DNA from: Streptomyces purpureus
Lineage (GTDB): Bacteria; Actinomycetota; Actinomycetes; Streptomycetales; Streptomycetaceae
Reading direction: 5' to 3'
Length of the DNA stretch: 48,462 nt
NCBI RefSeq assembly: GCF_014648195.1
Contig: NZ_BMQQ01000040.1
Coordinates: forward strand, 1 to 48,462
Part shown: positions 40,815 through 48,462 of the stretch, in pieces
Layout: each line of letters begins with the position of its first letter
Position numbering within the stretch: the first letter of the stretch is position 1
Program-made: the position numbers and the translations under genes
The notes under the pieces: generated by a model
What the model saw: the letters and a program-made list of their open reading frames with translations, nothing else
Database searches by the model: none
Told to the model about the DNA's origin: nothing

Positions 40815-43094
40815 TCAGCCGAGGCGCGTCAGCTTCTTGCCGAAGCCGGGCTCGACCAGATCGCTCTTGAGGGCGACCGGCGAGCTGACCTTGCCGGTCC
40901 CCGTGCCGATCGAGATCTCCCCGATCACCGTGCCGGCCTTGGCCTCGTGCGGGACGGCCTTGCCGCCGTTGTCCAGCGTCAGCTCCACCTTCAGACCGGG
41001 CCAGCCGACGGCCTTGACGTCCTTGGTGGCGATGACCGGGGTCAGCCCACCCATGCCGTCGTCGATGTGACCGACGACCTGACCCTTCTTCACCACGGAG
41101 GCGGAGGTGACGTCCTTCTGGGCCGTCTGGATCAGCTTGAGGCTGTTGTCGATGGCCAGCTGGAGCTTCTCGTGCAGGACGCCGGCGTTCTGGGCGCCCA
41201 TCACGACGCCGAGGATCCGGCGCTTCTTGCCGTCGACGACCGTGTCGGCGGCCCAGAGGAGATTGCCGCCGGCCGGGGTGGACGAGCCGGTCTTGATGCC
41301 GCTGACACCCGGCTCCAGCAGGATGTTGTTGTTGTTCTCGATCTGGGTGTCGATGCCGGGGACCCGGAGGTTCGGCATGTTCACGATCTCCCGGAACACG
41401 TCGTACTGCATGACCGCCTTGCCCAGCTTCAGCTGGTCCTGCGGGGTGGAGACGGTCGTCTTCTCCAGACCGCTGGGGTCCGTGTACGTCGAGCCGGTCA
41501 TACCCAGCTCCTTGGCGGCCGCGTTCATCTTCTCGACGAACTTCGCCTCGCTGCCGGCGTCCCAGCGGGCAAGGAGACGGGCCACGTTGTTGCCGGACGG
41601 GATCATCAGCAGCTGGAGGAGCTGCTTCTGGGTGTACTTCTGCCCCTCCTTGATCGGGGCCGTCGACTCCGAGGGGCGCTTGGCCTCGTCACCGGCCTTG
41701 GCGTCGACCTCGATCTCGGGACCGGACGCCTTCCCCTTGATCGGGTGGTCGCGCAGGATCACGTACGCCGTCATGGTCTTGGCGACGCTGGCGATCGGCG
41801 CGGGCTTCTGGGCGCCGTACGTGCCCATGCTGCCGACGCCCTCGACCTCGACCGCGCCCTGGCCCTCGTCCGGCCACGGCATCTTCAGCTCGCCGCCCCC
41901 GAAGGTGAACGTGGGGGCGGCGGTGAGGGTCAGCTTGGGGACGGGCAGCGGCCGGACGGCCTGTGCGACCGCGAACACGATCAGCAGCAGGACGACGAGG
42001 GGCGTCCAGATCTTGAACCGCCGCACCACGGTCCGGATCGGGGTCTGCGGCGGGGGCGGGGTGTTGGTCAGCTCGGCCAGCAGGTCGAGCGGCGGCTGCG
42101 GCGGCAGCGGCTGCTGCTTGGTCCGCTCGGCCTCACTGAGCGAGGCGGGTACGCGGGCCGCGGGCGCCGCGGGGGCCTCCGCGGGTGCCGGCGCCGAGAT
42201 CCGTACGGGGGACGGGCCGGCGGGCGGCTTGGGAGCGGGCGGCTTGGGGGCATCGTCCGTCCGCAGCGGGACGAACGTGCTGGGGCGGGGCTCGGCGGGG
42301 GTCTTGCGGGCCGCCGCCTCGTCCGGCGTGACGATCTTGAGCGCGGTGGTCGGCTGGTCGACGACGGGCGGCTTGATCGCCTTGAAGACGGTGGTGGGCT
42401 GGTCGACCGGCTCGTCGTCGGCCGCTCGCTTCTCGCTCGGCTTCTCGCTCGGCTTCTCGTTCGACTTCTGGGGCGTCTCGTCCTTGGCGGGAGCCTTCGG
42501 CTCGGCCTTGGGCTTGTCCTTCGCGGCCCAGGAGGGTGCGTCAGGACCCTTGGCGGGGGCCGGGACGGCCGCGACGGGCGTCTCGACCGTCACAGAGGAC
42601 TCAGGCGCCTCGCCGGCCTCCGAAGACCCCTCGGACTGCTCGGGCTCCTCGGCCTCCTCGGTGACGGCACGATCCTGCACTGCCTCACCAGCGCTTTCAC
42701 CGGCGGGCTCGGCGGGCTCGGCGGCATCGGCAGGCTCGCCGGCCTTGTCCTCCGCCGTCTTCACCCACGCGGCGACCGCCTGGCGCAGCCGTGTGTCACC
42801 TTCGGCGGCGGCCTCCGGCTTGTCGTCGCCCCTGGTCTGGGTCTCGGGCTCAGCTTCGACCTCGACCTCGGGCTCGGCCTTGGCCGCCGGCTCGGACTCC
42901 GGCTCCGGCTCCGGTGCGCGCGGGGCCACCGCCTTGAAGACGGCCGTGGGCTGGTCGACCTGAACCGCGGTCGTGGACACGGCCGGGGAGGAATTTGAGT
43001 CGCGGAACACCGAGACCCGCGGGTCCCGTCCGCCCGGAGTCGTCTCCCCCGACGACTTCTGCTGCTCCGACTTGTCGGGGGACTCGCCCGCCAC
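40815..43094 (-). CDS. D-alanyl-D-alanine carboxypeptidase (S11) with long cytoplasmic N-terminal region
   Basis: A 759-residue penicillin-binding-type protease trimming peptidoglycan pentapeptides. Residues 1-355 or so are disordered, rich in Glu, Pro, Ala and Lys, with D-Q-P-T units at about 45, 228 and 243. One membrane helix follows (about 360-380), then the S11 domain: S436-V-A-K439 nucleophile motif, S-G-N-N, and K-T-G-S-S. The C-terminal domain is beta-rich. GTG 43094 has AAGGAGG at 4 nt. ATG 43115 is possible, and the longest frame to 43214 would run through a perfect palindrome. The long inner tail suggests regulation from the cytoplasm. Confidence 0.85.
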   Translation of the reverse strand: MAGESPDKSEQQKSSGETTPGGRDPRVSVFRDSNSSPAVSTTAVQVDQPTAVFKAVAPRAPEPEPESEPAAKAEPEVEVEAEPETQTRGDDKPEAAAEGDTRLRQAVAAWVKTAEDKAGEPADAAEPAEPAGESAGEAVQDRAVTEEAEEPEQSEGSSEAGEAPESSVTVETPVAAVPAPAKGPDAPSWAAKDKPKAEPKAPAKDETPQKSNEKPSEKPSEKRAADDEPVDQPTTVFKAIKPPVVDQPTTALKIVTPDEAAARKTPAEPRPSTFVPLRTDDAPKPPAPKPPAGPSPVRISAPAPAEAPAAPAARVPASLSEAERTKQQPLPPQPPLDLLAELTNTPPPPQTPIRTVVRRFKIWTPLVVLLLIVFAVAQAVRPLPVPKLTLTAAPTFTFGGGELKMPWPDEGQGAVEVEGVGSMGTYGAQKPAPIASVAKTMTAYVILRDHPIKGKASGPEIEVDAKAGDEAKRPSESTAPIKEGQKYTQKQLLQLLMIPSGNNVARLLARWDAGSEAKFVEKMNAAAKELGMTGSTYTDPSGLEKTTVSTPQDQLKLGKAVMQYDVFREIVNMPNLRVPGIDTQIENNNNILLEPGVSGIKTGSSTPAGGNLLWAADTVVDGKKRRILGVVMGAQNAGVLHEKLQLAIDNSLKLIQTAQKDVTSASVVKKGQVVGHIDDGMGGLTPVIATKDVKAVGWPGLKVELTLDNGGKAVPHEAKAGTVIGEISIGTGTGKVSSPVALKSDLVEPGFGKKLTRLG

Positions 43095-43124
43095 CGTGCC
43101 TCCTTCATGCGTCATCAATTCGCT

Positions 43125-43148
43125 GCGGCCGGAGTCGACTCCGGCCGC
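43125..43148. other. Perfect 24-bp palindrome in the carboxypeptidase leader
   Basis: GCGGCCGGAGTC is followed directly by its reverse complement GACTCCGGCCGC. It lies 31 bp before the chosen start. It could be an operator or an mRNA stem. A weak extracytoplasmic-sigma-like GGAAC (43227-43223, minus strand) lies upstream. Confidence 0.6.
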
Positions 43149-43306
43149 GCTGTCCGAACCATCTCTCAGTGTCCTGTGTGAGCGCTTGGCCCCCGTGCTA
43201 GACGAGAACGACATAGCTGACGGTTCCCGTACAAAGCACCCAGGCGCTCTCGACAGACCAATGTGAGAGGGGTCACCCTGTCATTCATCCACGCGGGGAG
43301 GCATGG

Positions 43307-44035
43307 ATGGGCAGGAGCCGCAGAACAATTCCGGAGGAGCTTCTGCTGCTCGCTCTGGACCCGGCCACGGGTACCACAGCGCAGCCGCAGTCGCTCGACC
43401 TCGGCCTGGCCGGAGCACAGCTAGTGGAGCTGGCTCTGGCAGGACGGATAGCCCCTGACGGGGATCGTATCGCCGTGGTGATGCCACGGCCGACCGGAGA
43501 TCCGACTCTGGACTCCGCACTGGAACTGCTGCGCAGGCGCGGCAGCCCGGTACGGGCCGTCCACTGGATCGGTGGACCCCGACTGGGGCTCCGCCAGATT
43601 TACCTCGCTCATCTGGAGCGGTGCGGCATGGTGCATGCCGTGGCGGGCCAGATGTGCGGAGTGCTGCCGACGACTCGCTACCAGGCGACGGACACGGCCA
43701 TCAGCCGGGACATCAGGGCCCGGCTGGACAGTGCGATCCGCACCGGCGTACCGCCGGACCCGCGGACCGCGGCGCTCGCCGCGCTGGCCCACGCGGTCGG
43801 TCTCGGCAAGCACCTGTATCCCGGGAACGAGGGACGCTCGTCGCGCTCCCGCCTCCGGGATCTGATCAGGCACGACCCCATGGGCGGTCTCGTGGCGCAC
43901 GCCGTGATGGACGTCCAGAACGGTGTGGCCGCGCAGCCGCGCCGTAACCAGGCTTCGACCGGTAGCCGTCAGGCGGCCGTGCCGATGCCGTCCCAGTCGC
44001 GTCACGGCTCGATGGCCCGGGTCGCCGCGCACTGA
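43307..44035 (+). CDS. GPP34 (GOLPH3/Vps74-like) family protein
   Basis: A 242-residue protein with the GPP34 layout: start I-P-E-E-L-L-L-L-A-L-D-P, then L-A-G-A-Q-L-V-E-L-A-L-A-G-R-I, central Y-Q-A-T-D, and R-T-A-A-L-A-A-L-A-H-A-V-G-L-G-K. Eukaryotic members bind phosphoinositides at the Golgi; actinobacterial members are numerous and mostly uncharacterised. The last 40 residues are Gln/Ser-rich. ATG 43307 follows GGGGAGG at 5 nt. It is divergent from the carboxypeptidase gene across a 212-bp gap and followed by a 15-bp terminator. Confidence 0.82.
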   Translation: MGRSRRTIPEELLLLALDPATGTTAQPQSLDLGLAGAQLVELALAGRIAPDGDRIAVVMPRPTGDPTLDSALELLRRRGSPVRAVHWIGGPRLGLRQIYLAHLERCGMVHAVAGQMCGVLPTTRYQATDTAISRDIRARLDSAIRTGVPPDPRTAALAALAHAVGLGKHLYPGNEGRSSRSRLRDLIRHDPMGGLVAHAVMDVQNGVAAQPRRNQASTGSRQAAVPMPSQSRHGSMARVAAH

Positions 44036-44118
44036 CAGCACCACACACCCCAGCAAGCCGGCACACCGCACCGCCGTACCGTCCGTCGTCCCCAAGACCC
44101 GGTCCGGAAGCCGCACAG

Positions 44119-44153
44119 GCGCGCGGGGCAGCCACACAGGCTGCCCCGCGCGC
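44119..44153 (+). terminator. Terminator after GPP34 gene
   Basis: A perfect 15-bp stem GCGCGCGGGGCAGCC/GGCTGCCCCGCGCGC with a 5-nt loop, 83 bp after the stop codon. The rest of the 235-bp gap shows no gene. Confidence 0.75.
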
Positions 44154-44270
44154 CCGCGCGTGTGGCCATTTCCCAGCGCGCCCCACACCTTTGGTGGCAG
44201 TCTGCTGAGACGTAGATACGCAGAGCTACGCCAGTGTCAGCAGTAGCCAGCAGCCGGAGGTGCAGTTTCC

Positions 44271-45128
44271 GTGGCGTCCAATGTCAATCCCACCGTCAGG
44301 CGACGCCGTTTGGGCCAGGAGTTGCGCCGGCTTCGCGAGCTCAAGGGCATGACGGCGGAGGAGGTGGCCGAGCGTCTGCTGGTCTCCCAGTCGAAGATCA
44401 GCCGCCTGGAGAACGGCCGCCGCTCCATCAGCCAGCGCGACGTACGCGATCTGTGCGGGGTGTACGACGTCGAGGACCACCGCATCGTCGATTCGCTGAT
44501 GCAGATGGCGAAGGACTCCCGCCAGCAGGGCTGGTGGCACGCCTTCGGCGACATCCCGTACAGCGTCTACATCGGCCTGGAGACGGACGCGGCCTCCCTG
44601 CGGGTGTACGAGCCGCAGATCGTGCCCGGCCTGCTCCAGACCCGGCGCTACTCGGAAGCCCTCATCAGCGGCGCGTTGCCGGAGACCTCGCCCGGCGACA
44701 TCGAGAAACGGGTGAACGTACGGGCCCGCCGCCAGGAGCGGATCAAGGACGGTGAGGCCCCGCTGCGGCTCTGGGCGGTGATCGACGAGGGCGCGCTGCG
44801 CCGGATCGTCGGCGACAAGCAGCTGATGATCGAGCAGCTCGACCATCTCATCGAGCAGTCCCACGAGCCCCATGTGACCGTGCAGGTGCTGCCGTTCGAC
44901 ATGGGCGCGCATCCGGGCATCAGCGGGCACTACGCGATCCTGGAGTTCCCGGACGCCTCGGACTCCAGCGTCGTCTACATCGAGGGCGTGACGAGCGACC
45001 TCTATCTGGAGAAGGCGAACGACGTGCAGAAGTACAGCGTGATGTACGAGCACCTGCGCGCCCAGGCCCTGAACGCGGACCAGACGCGGCGGTTCATCTC
45101 CGAGATCGCCAAGGACTTCGCCCGCTGA
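44271..45128 (+). CDS. Scr1-type helix-turn-helix regulator with DUF5753 domain
   Basis: A 285-residue regulator. Residues 10-70 are an XRE helix-turn-helix: L-G-Q-E-L-R-R-L-R-E-L-K-G-M-T-A-E-E-V, then S-Q-S-K-I-S-R-L-E-N-G-R-R. Residues 100-280 are the DUF5753 domain (Y-E-P-Q-I-V-P-G-L-L-Q-T, V-T-V-Q-V-L-P-F). Streptomyces has dozens of these, each usually beside a small DUF397 protein that can modulate it; such a gene lies 159 bp downstream here. GTG 44271 follows GGAGGT at 8 nt. Targets are unknown; paralogues affect development or antibiotic production. Confidence 0.88.
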   Translation: MASNVNPTVRRRRLGQELRRLRELKGMTAEEVAERLLVSQSKISRLENGRRSISQRDVRDLCGVYDVEDHRIVDSLMQMAKDSRQQGWWHAFGDIPYSVYIGLETDAASLRVYEPQIVPGLLQTRRYSEALISGALPETSPGDIEKRVNVRARRQERIKDGEAPLRLWAVIDEGALRRIVGDKQLMIEQLDHLIEQSHEPHVTVQVLPFDMGAHPGISGHYAILEFPDASDSSVVYIEGVTSDLYLEKANDVQKYSVMYEHLRAQALNADQTRRFISEIAKDFAR

Positions 45129-45287
45129 AAAGCCCGTATCGTACACCCTCACCCCGGCTCGGCGGAAGGCACACAGCGAATGTGCCATCCGGTCGAGTGA
45201 ACGCCTGGCCCGCGCACCGAAGTCGACCAGTAGCGTCGATCACGCCAACTTGGCGCGACACCACCGGCAGAAATCGGAGCGAAGATC

Positions 45288-45488
45288 ATGGCGATCATTC
45301 AGGGCGCGACGGACCACTGGACCAAGTCCTCCTACTCCGGGGGCAACGGCGCGTGCGTCGAGGTCAAGTCCCCCGTCGTCGCGGCGATCGACGTCCGCGA
45401 CTCGAAGGCGCCGGAGGGCCCGTCGCTCACTTTCGGACACGGCACGTGGAACGCGTTCGTGACCGAAGTGAGCACGGGCACCCTCTGA
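45288..45488 (+). CDS. DUF397 small protein (Scr2/WhiJ-partner type)
   Basis: A 66-residue protein with the DUF397 pattern W-T-K-S-S-Y-S-G-G-N-G-A-C-V-E-V, then I-D-V-R-D-S-K, and a late W-N-A-F-V. It probably binds and counteracts the Scr1-type regulator encoded upstream, as described for related pairs. GGAGCGAAG precedes ATG 45288. TAGCGT at 45231-45236 is a possible separate promoter. Confidence 0.85.
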   Translation: MAIIQGATDHWTKSSYSGGNGACVEVKSPVVAAIDVRDSKAPEGPSLTFGHGTWNAFVTEVSTGTL

Positions 45489-45513
45489 GTCGCCGCTTCA
45501 CCCGCACCACACG

Positions 45514-45554
45514 GAGCCCTCTCGACCGGTCCGCCGTCCTGGCCGAGGGGGCTC
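45514..45554. terminator. Bidirectional terminator
   Basis: GAGCCCTCTCG pairs with CGAGGGGGCTC (11 bp with one wobble) around a 19-nt loop between converging genes. Confidence 0.6.
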
Positions 45555-45556
45555 GG

Positions 45557-46387
45557 CTATGCCCGCAGACGGTCGACGTGGCGGTCCGTGCCCGGCACCG
45601 TCGGGATGAACGGCGCCACCAGTTCCACCCGGCCGCGCTCCCCCACGGACAGGCCCGTGAAGCGCGCCTCCCAGCAGGCGCGCGGATCGCTCTCCAGGAA
45701 CCAGAGCAGGGTGAGCCGGGTGTCCACCCCCTCCACCTGCTTCACATAGGTCATCCGGTCGCCGGGCAGCGGGGTCGGGCGGAAGAGGGTCACCATCGCG
45801 GCCGGTGAGCCGGCCAGCAGCCGCGGCAGCTCGTGCGAGCGCAGCCACTCCAGGAGCTCCGCCCGCCGCCCGGCGTCCTCCGCGTCGACGACCTGGAGGA
45901 CCAGGCCCGCGTACGGATGGTCCAGCGCGTGGATGTCGCGGGGACCGGCCGCGCCGTCGCGGTAGACGGTGGCCTCGTGGTCCTGGAAGGCGGTGAAGAC
46001 ATGGGTACGGGCCTGGTGGACCCGGCCGTCGCGGTTGAGGCGCTTGTTGATGCCGACGGTCCACTTCATGTGCTCGTCGTAGCGGCCCTCGGTGATCCAG
46101 TACGTGGAGAGGTAGCAGCCGGCGGTGACCGGCTGGGCGATGGCGGACTTCTCGGGGTAGCGCAGCTCCTGGAGGTCGCGGGTGGCGACCCAGCGGCGGC
46201 CGGCGAACATCCAGGGCATGGCCATCGCGCCCGCGTAGTAGTGGTCGTCCTCGTACCAGCGGTTGTAGGCGTACTCCTGGCCCGGATGCGGTTCGACCAT
46301 GGTGATCAGGGCGTGGCCGGGGCGGACCCCGTACGGGCCGACCGCCGCCAGCTCCGCGTACACCTCACTGCGCGTGTCCTCGGTCAT
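45557..46387 (-). CDS. Conserved hypothetical protein, possible dimeric alpha-beta barrel
   Basis: A 276-residue soluble protein I do not firmly recognise. Two regions look like ferredoxin-type alpha-beta barrel halves: residues 25-60 (H-A-L-I-T-M-V-E-P-H-P-G-Q-E-Y-A-Y-N-R-W-Y-E-D-D-H) and 155-200 (Y-A-G-L-V-L-Q-V-V-D-A-E-D). The N-R-W-Y-E-D-D-H run resembles the start of EthD-like proteins. Such folds act in small-molecule modification. It is divergent from an SDR gene over a palindromic operator, which suggests a shared pathway, perhaps catabolism of a lipid or cyclic compound. Confidence 0.65.
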   Translation of the reverse strand: MTEDTRSEVYAELAAVGPYGVRPGHALITMVEPHPGQEYAYNRWYEDDHYYAGAMAMPWMFAGRRWVATRDLQELRYPEKSAIAQPVTAGCYLSTYWITEGRYDEHMKWTVGINKRLNRDGRVHQARTHVFTAFQDHEATVYRDGAAGPRDIHALDHPYAGLVLQVVDAEDAGRRAELLEWLRSHELPRLLAGSPAAMVTLFRPTPLPGDRMTYVKQVEGVDTRLTLLWFLESDPRACWEARFTGLSVGERGRVELVAPFIPTVPGTDRHVDRLRA

Positions 46388-46427
46388 GGCCGCTCATTCC
46401 CTTCCCATGTGGGTGACGGAGACCTAC

Positions 46428-46444
46428 TCTGACGGGCCGTCAGA
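46428..46444. promoter_or_regulatory. 17-bp palindromic operator between divergent genes
   Basis: TCTGACGG-G-CCGTCAGA is perfect over 8 bases per arm. TACTCT (46425-46430) overlaps its left edge as a possible -10 of the SDR gene. The form is typical of TetR-family sites; no regulator gene is adjacent. Confidence 0.7.
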
Positions 46445-46472
46445 TAGTTGGCCAGAGTCGGGAGGCGCCGGG

Positions 46473-47255
46473 ATGCCGCTGCAGGGGAAGACCGTCGTCG
46501 TGTCGGGGGTCGGCGCCGGGCTCGGCCATCAGGTCGCGGCGACGGTGGTGCGGGACGGGGGCAACGCGGTCCTCGGCGCGCGTACCGAGGCCAATCTCGT
46601 GAAGGCCGCCCACGAGATCGACCCGGAGGGGCGCCGCACGGCCCATCTGGCCACCGACATCACGGACGAGGGGCAGTGCGCGGCGCTGGCCGCGCTCGCC
46701 GTCGAACGGTTCGGCGGGATCGACGCGGTGGTCCATGTCGCCGCCTGGGACTCGTACTTCGGGGGGATCGAGGACGCGGACCTCGCCACCTGGCAGGGGG
46801 TGCTCGACGTCAACCTGCTGGGGACGCTGCGGATGACCCGGGCCTGTCTGCCGGCGCTCAAGGAGCGGGGCGGTTCGGTGGTCATCATCGGCACGCAGTC
46901 GGCGGTGGCCGCGCCCTCGCAGGTACGGCAGGCGGCGTACGCGGCGTCGAAGGGCGCGCTGACCTCTGCGATGTACTCGATGGCCCGGGAGTTCGGCTCC
47001 CACCGGATCCGGGTCAACACCGTGCTCCCGGGCTGGATGTGGGGACCGCCGGTCCAGGCGTACGTACGGTTCACCGCGCACACCGAGGGTGTCCCGGAGG
47101 CGGAGGTGCTGGGGCGGCTCACCGAGCGGATGGCCCTGCCGGAGCTGGCGACCGACGGGGACGTGGCGGAGGCGGCGGCCTTCCTCGCCTCGGACCGGGC
47201 CCGCGCGATCACGGGCCAGTCGCTGCTGGTGAACGCCGGAGAGCTGATGCGCTGA
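46473..47255 (+). CDS. SDR family oxidoreductase
   Basis: A 260-residue short-chain dehydrogenase. The dinucleotide site is V-S-G-V-G-A-G-L-G (variant of T-G-x3-G-x-G). Later come N-L-L-G-T-L-R, the catalytic Ser of I-G-T-Q-S-A, Tyr156-A-A-S-Lys160, and a C-terminal I-T-G-Q-S-L-L-V-N-A-G-E. It probably uses NAD(H) on a hydroxy or keto group; substrate unknown. ATG 46473 has GGGAGG at 8-9 nt. Expression is likely controlled at the palindrome 29 bp upstream together with the divergent hypothetical gene. Confidence 0.87.
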   Translation: MPLQGKTVVVSGVGAGLGHQVAATVVRDGGNAVLGARTEANLVKAAHEIDPEGRRTAHLATDITDEGQCAALAALAVERFGGIDAVVHVAAWDSYFGGIEDADLATWQGVLDVNLLGTLRMTRACLPALKERGGSVVIIGTQSAVAAPSQVRQAAYAASKGALTSAMYSMAREFGSHRIRVNTVLPGWMWGPPVQAYVRFTAHTEGVPEAEVLGRLTERMALPELATDGDVAEAAAFLASDRARAITGQSLLVNAGELMR

Positions 47256-47272
47256 TTCTCCGGCGGCCACTG

Positions 47273-47291
47273 GTGTTCTCCTAGAACACCT
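47273..47291. terminator. Short hairpin between converging genes
   Basis: GGTGTTCT/AGAACACC, perfect 8-bp stem with loop CCT, overlapping the stop codon of the minus-strand hydrolase gene. Confidence 0.5.
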
Positions 47292-48354
47292 CCTTCATGA
47301 GCCTCTGCGTCGCCTCCTGGAACGGCACGGCCAGGGACAGCGCGGCGTCGTCGACATAGTTCACCGCGGCGGTCAGGGTCTTGCTGCCGTCGGGCGTGCT
47401 GTACATCAGCGCCGCGTGGCCTGCCATGCCGCCGTTGTGCGTGATGACGGTGGAGCCGTTCTCACCGACGGCCTGCACCATCACCCCCAGGCCGTAACCG
47501 GCCTTGGGATGCGGCGTGCACATCTCGGCCAGCAGCGGGGCCGGCAGGAGCTTGCCCCCCATCAGCCCGGAGATGAACGTGTGGAGGTCCCGCGTAGTCG
47601 AGATCATGTCGCCGCCGGTGGCGATCCAGGAGGGGTTCTGGCGGGTGACGTCGACCGTCTCCTCCCGGCCGGCGGCCTCGTACCGGTAGTAGGCGTGGGC
47701 GTGCGGCTCGGGGACTTCCTGCCGGGTCTCCGGCATCATGGTGCCCGACAGCTCGAGGGGCCCCAGGATCAGCCGCCGCATCTCCTCGGCGAGCGAGTGA
47801 CCGGTGACCTTCTCGATGAGCAGCCTGGCCAGCACGTAGTTGGTGTTGGAGTAGCTCCAGTCGCTCCCCGGCTCGAACCGCGCCGGCTTGGACAGCGCCA
47901 GCCGTACCAGCTCCTCCGGCCGGTAGGTCCTGAACCGGTTGTCCACCCACTCCCGGCCCGAGGTCGTGGCGGGGATCCCCGGCGCGAACGTCCCGTCGTC
48001 GTAGTACTCGCCGGTGAAGTTGAACACCCCACTGGTGTGCTGGAGCAGCATCCGCACCGTGGTCTTCGGGTCCAGCTCGAACTCGGGCAGGTGGCCGGCC
48101 ACCGGATCGTCCAGCGTGAACGCGCCCTCGTCCACCAGCTGCAGCGCCACGGTCGCGGCGAAGGTTTTGGTGACGCTGCCTATCCGGACGTGCCCGTTCA
48201 TCGGCGGCTTGGCGGTCTCGCCCAGCTTGCGCACACCGGCGCTGCCGACCCACTCGCCCCGCTCGTCGTGCACGCGCAGCTGCACGCCGGTGAAACCGGA
48301 CTCGACGATCTCCTCGATGGCCTTCTGCAATTCCGGGCGGTCCTGCTGGGACAT
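47281..48354 (-). CDS. Serine hydrolase, class C beta-lactamase / D,D-peptidase-like
   Basis: A 357-residue penicillin-binding-fold hydrolase with S60-V-T-K63, the Y-S-N motif (W-S-Y-S-N-T-N-Y), and H-N-G-G in place of K-T-G. These are typical of the R61/esterase group of class C relatives. No signal peptide is seen (start M-S-Q-Q-D-R-P-E-L), so it is probably cytoplasmic or exported atypically, making esterase or amidase activity as likely as cell-wall work. ATG 48354 has AAGGA about 9 nt upstream. The DUF4097 gene ends 31 bp upstream on the same strand. Confidence 0.86.
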   Translation of the reverse strand: MSQQDRPELQKAIEEIVESGFTGVQLRVHDERGEWVGSAGVRKLGETAKPPMNGHVRIGSVTKTFAATVALQLVDEGAFTLDDPVAGHLPEFELDPKTTVRMLLQHTSGVFNFTGEYYDDGTFAPGIPATTSGREWVDNRFRTYRPEELVRLALSKPARFEPGSDWSYSNTNYVLARLLIEKVTGHSLAEEMRRLILGPLELSGTMMPETRQEVPEPHAHAYYRYEAAGREETVDVTRQNPSWIATGGDMISTTRDLHTFISGLMGGKLLPAPLLAEMCTPHPKAGYGLGVMVQAVGENGSTVITHNGGMAGHAALMYSTPDGSKTLTAAVNYVDDAALSLAVPFQEATQRLMKEVF

Positions 48355-48385
48355 GGCTTGCACTCCTTGTGGGTTGAGGGGCTCG

Positions 48386-48462
48386 TCAGAGGCTGCGGGC
48401 GGTGATGTTGCCGTAGGAGGTGGTGGCGTTGATGTTGAGGGCGGCGTTGGTGCCGTGGGTGT
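48386..48462 (-). CDS. DUF4097-like protein, C-terminal end (partial)
   Basis: Only the last 24 codons are inside the window: ...N-A-A-L-N-I-N-A-T-T-S-Y-G-N-I-T-A-R-S-L. The alternating small polar/hydrophobic pattern with T-S-Y-G-x-I-T-A fits the end of a DUF4097 beta-helix protein. It probably forms a unit with the serine hydrolase gene 31 bp downstream. Assignment is tentative because so little is visible. Confidence 0.55.
   Translation of the reverse strand, partial: THGTNAALNINATTSYGNITARSL

Overview
This window reads as part of a Streptomyces chromosome. It is very GC-rich, with GC-saturated third codon positions and many GTG or TTG starts. Its markers include a HrdD-type sigma factor, the actinobacterial division protein SepX/GlpR, an Scr1-type regulator next to a DUF397 protein, and DUF6227 and GPP34 proteins. 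Nearly all large ORFs on the opposite strands are GC shadows. No insertion sequence, integrase, CRISPR array or rRNA was seen.

Left part (1-5940, probably strain-variable): the 3' end of a RiPP-maturation radical SAM enzyme cut by the window edge, a DUF2087 regulator, an M17 aminopeptidase, a divergent TetR/FAD-monooxygenase pair with a duplicated palindromic operator, and a fusion of a deazaflavin-type (Ddn-like) reductase with a hemerythrin domain. The fusion has a strong promoter and a leader of about 230 nt.

Core block (5960-27610): tRNA-Ala(CGC), then sepX/glpR. A GNAT acetyltransferase, moaB, moaC, gephyrin-like glp and galU follow on the same strand, with stop/start overlaps or very short gaps at several junctions. 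Next come 5-formyltetrahydrofolate cyclo-ligase, a penicillin-acylase-family Ntn hydrolase, a CPA1 cation/proton antiporter with an apparent CTG start, an MFS transporter, an FmdB-type zinc-ribbon gene preceded by a near-perfect CIRCE element, mtnP, an orphan SAF/CpaB-like protein, mscL, ltrA, a P1-family autoprocessing peptidase, a DUF6227 protein, and a divergent DHA2 exporter/WYL regulator pair.

Right part (27620-48462): hrdD with a sigmaR-type promoter, a questin-oxidase-like protein, an extradiol dioxygenase/MarR pair with two similar operators, TetR with an MFS exporter, a secreted M6 protease, an AMP-forming acyl-CoA ligase, a tandem SnoaL protein, tRNA-Arg(CCT), a cold-shock gene with a folded leader, a polytopic GT-C-like protein, a D,D-carboxypeptidase with a long cytoplasmic tail, GPP34, Scr1/DUF397, a divergent pair flanking a 17-bp palindrome (hypothetical/SDR), a class-C beta-lactamase-like hydrolase, and the end of a DUF4097 gene.

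No single large undescribed defence or mobile system stands out. The best leads are: the CIRCE site at fmdB; a His-rich, untrimmable N-terminal extension on MoaB; the Ddn-hemerythrin fusion with its leader; the repeated D-Q-P-T motifs in the carboxypeptidase tail; and the AT-rich block upstream of sepX.
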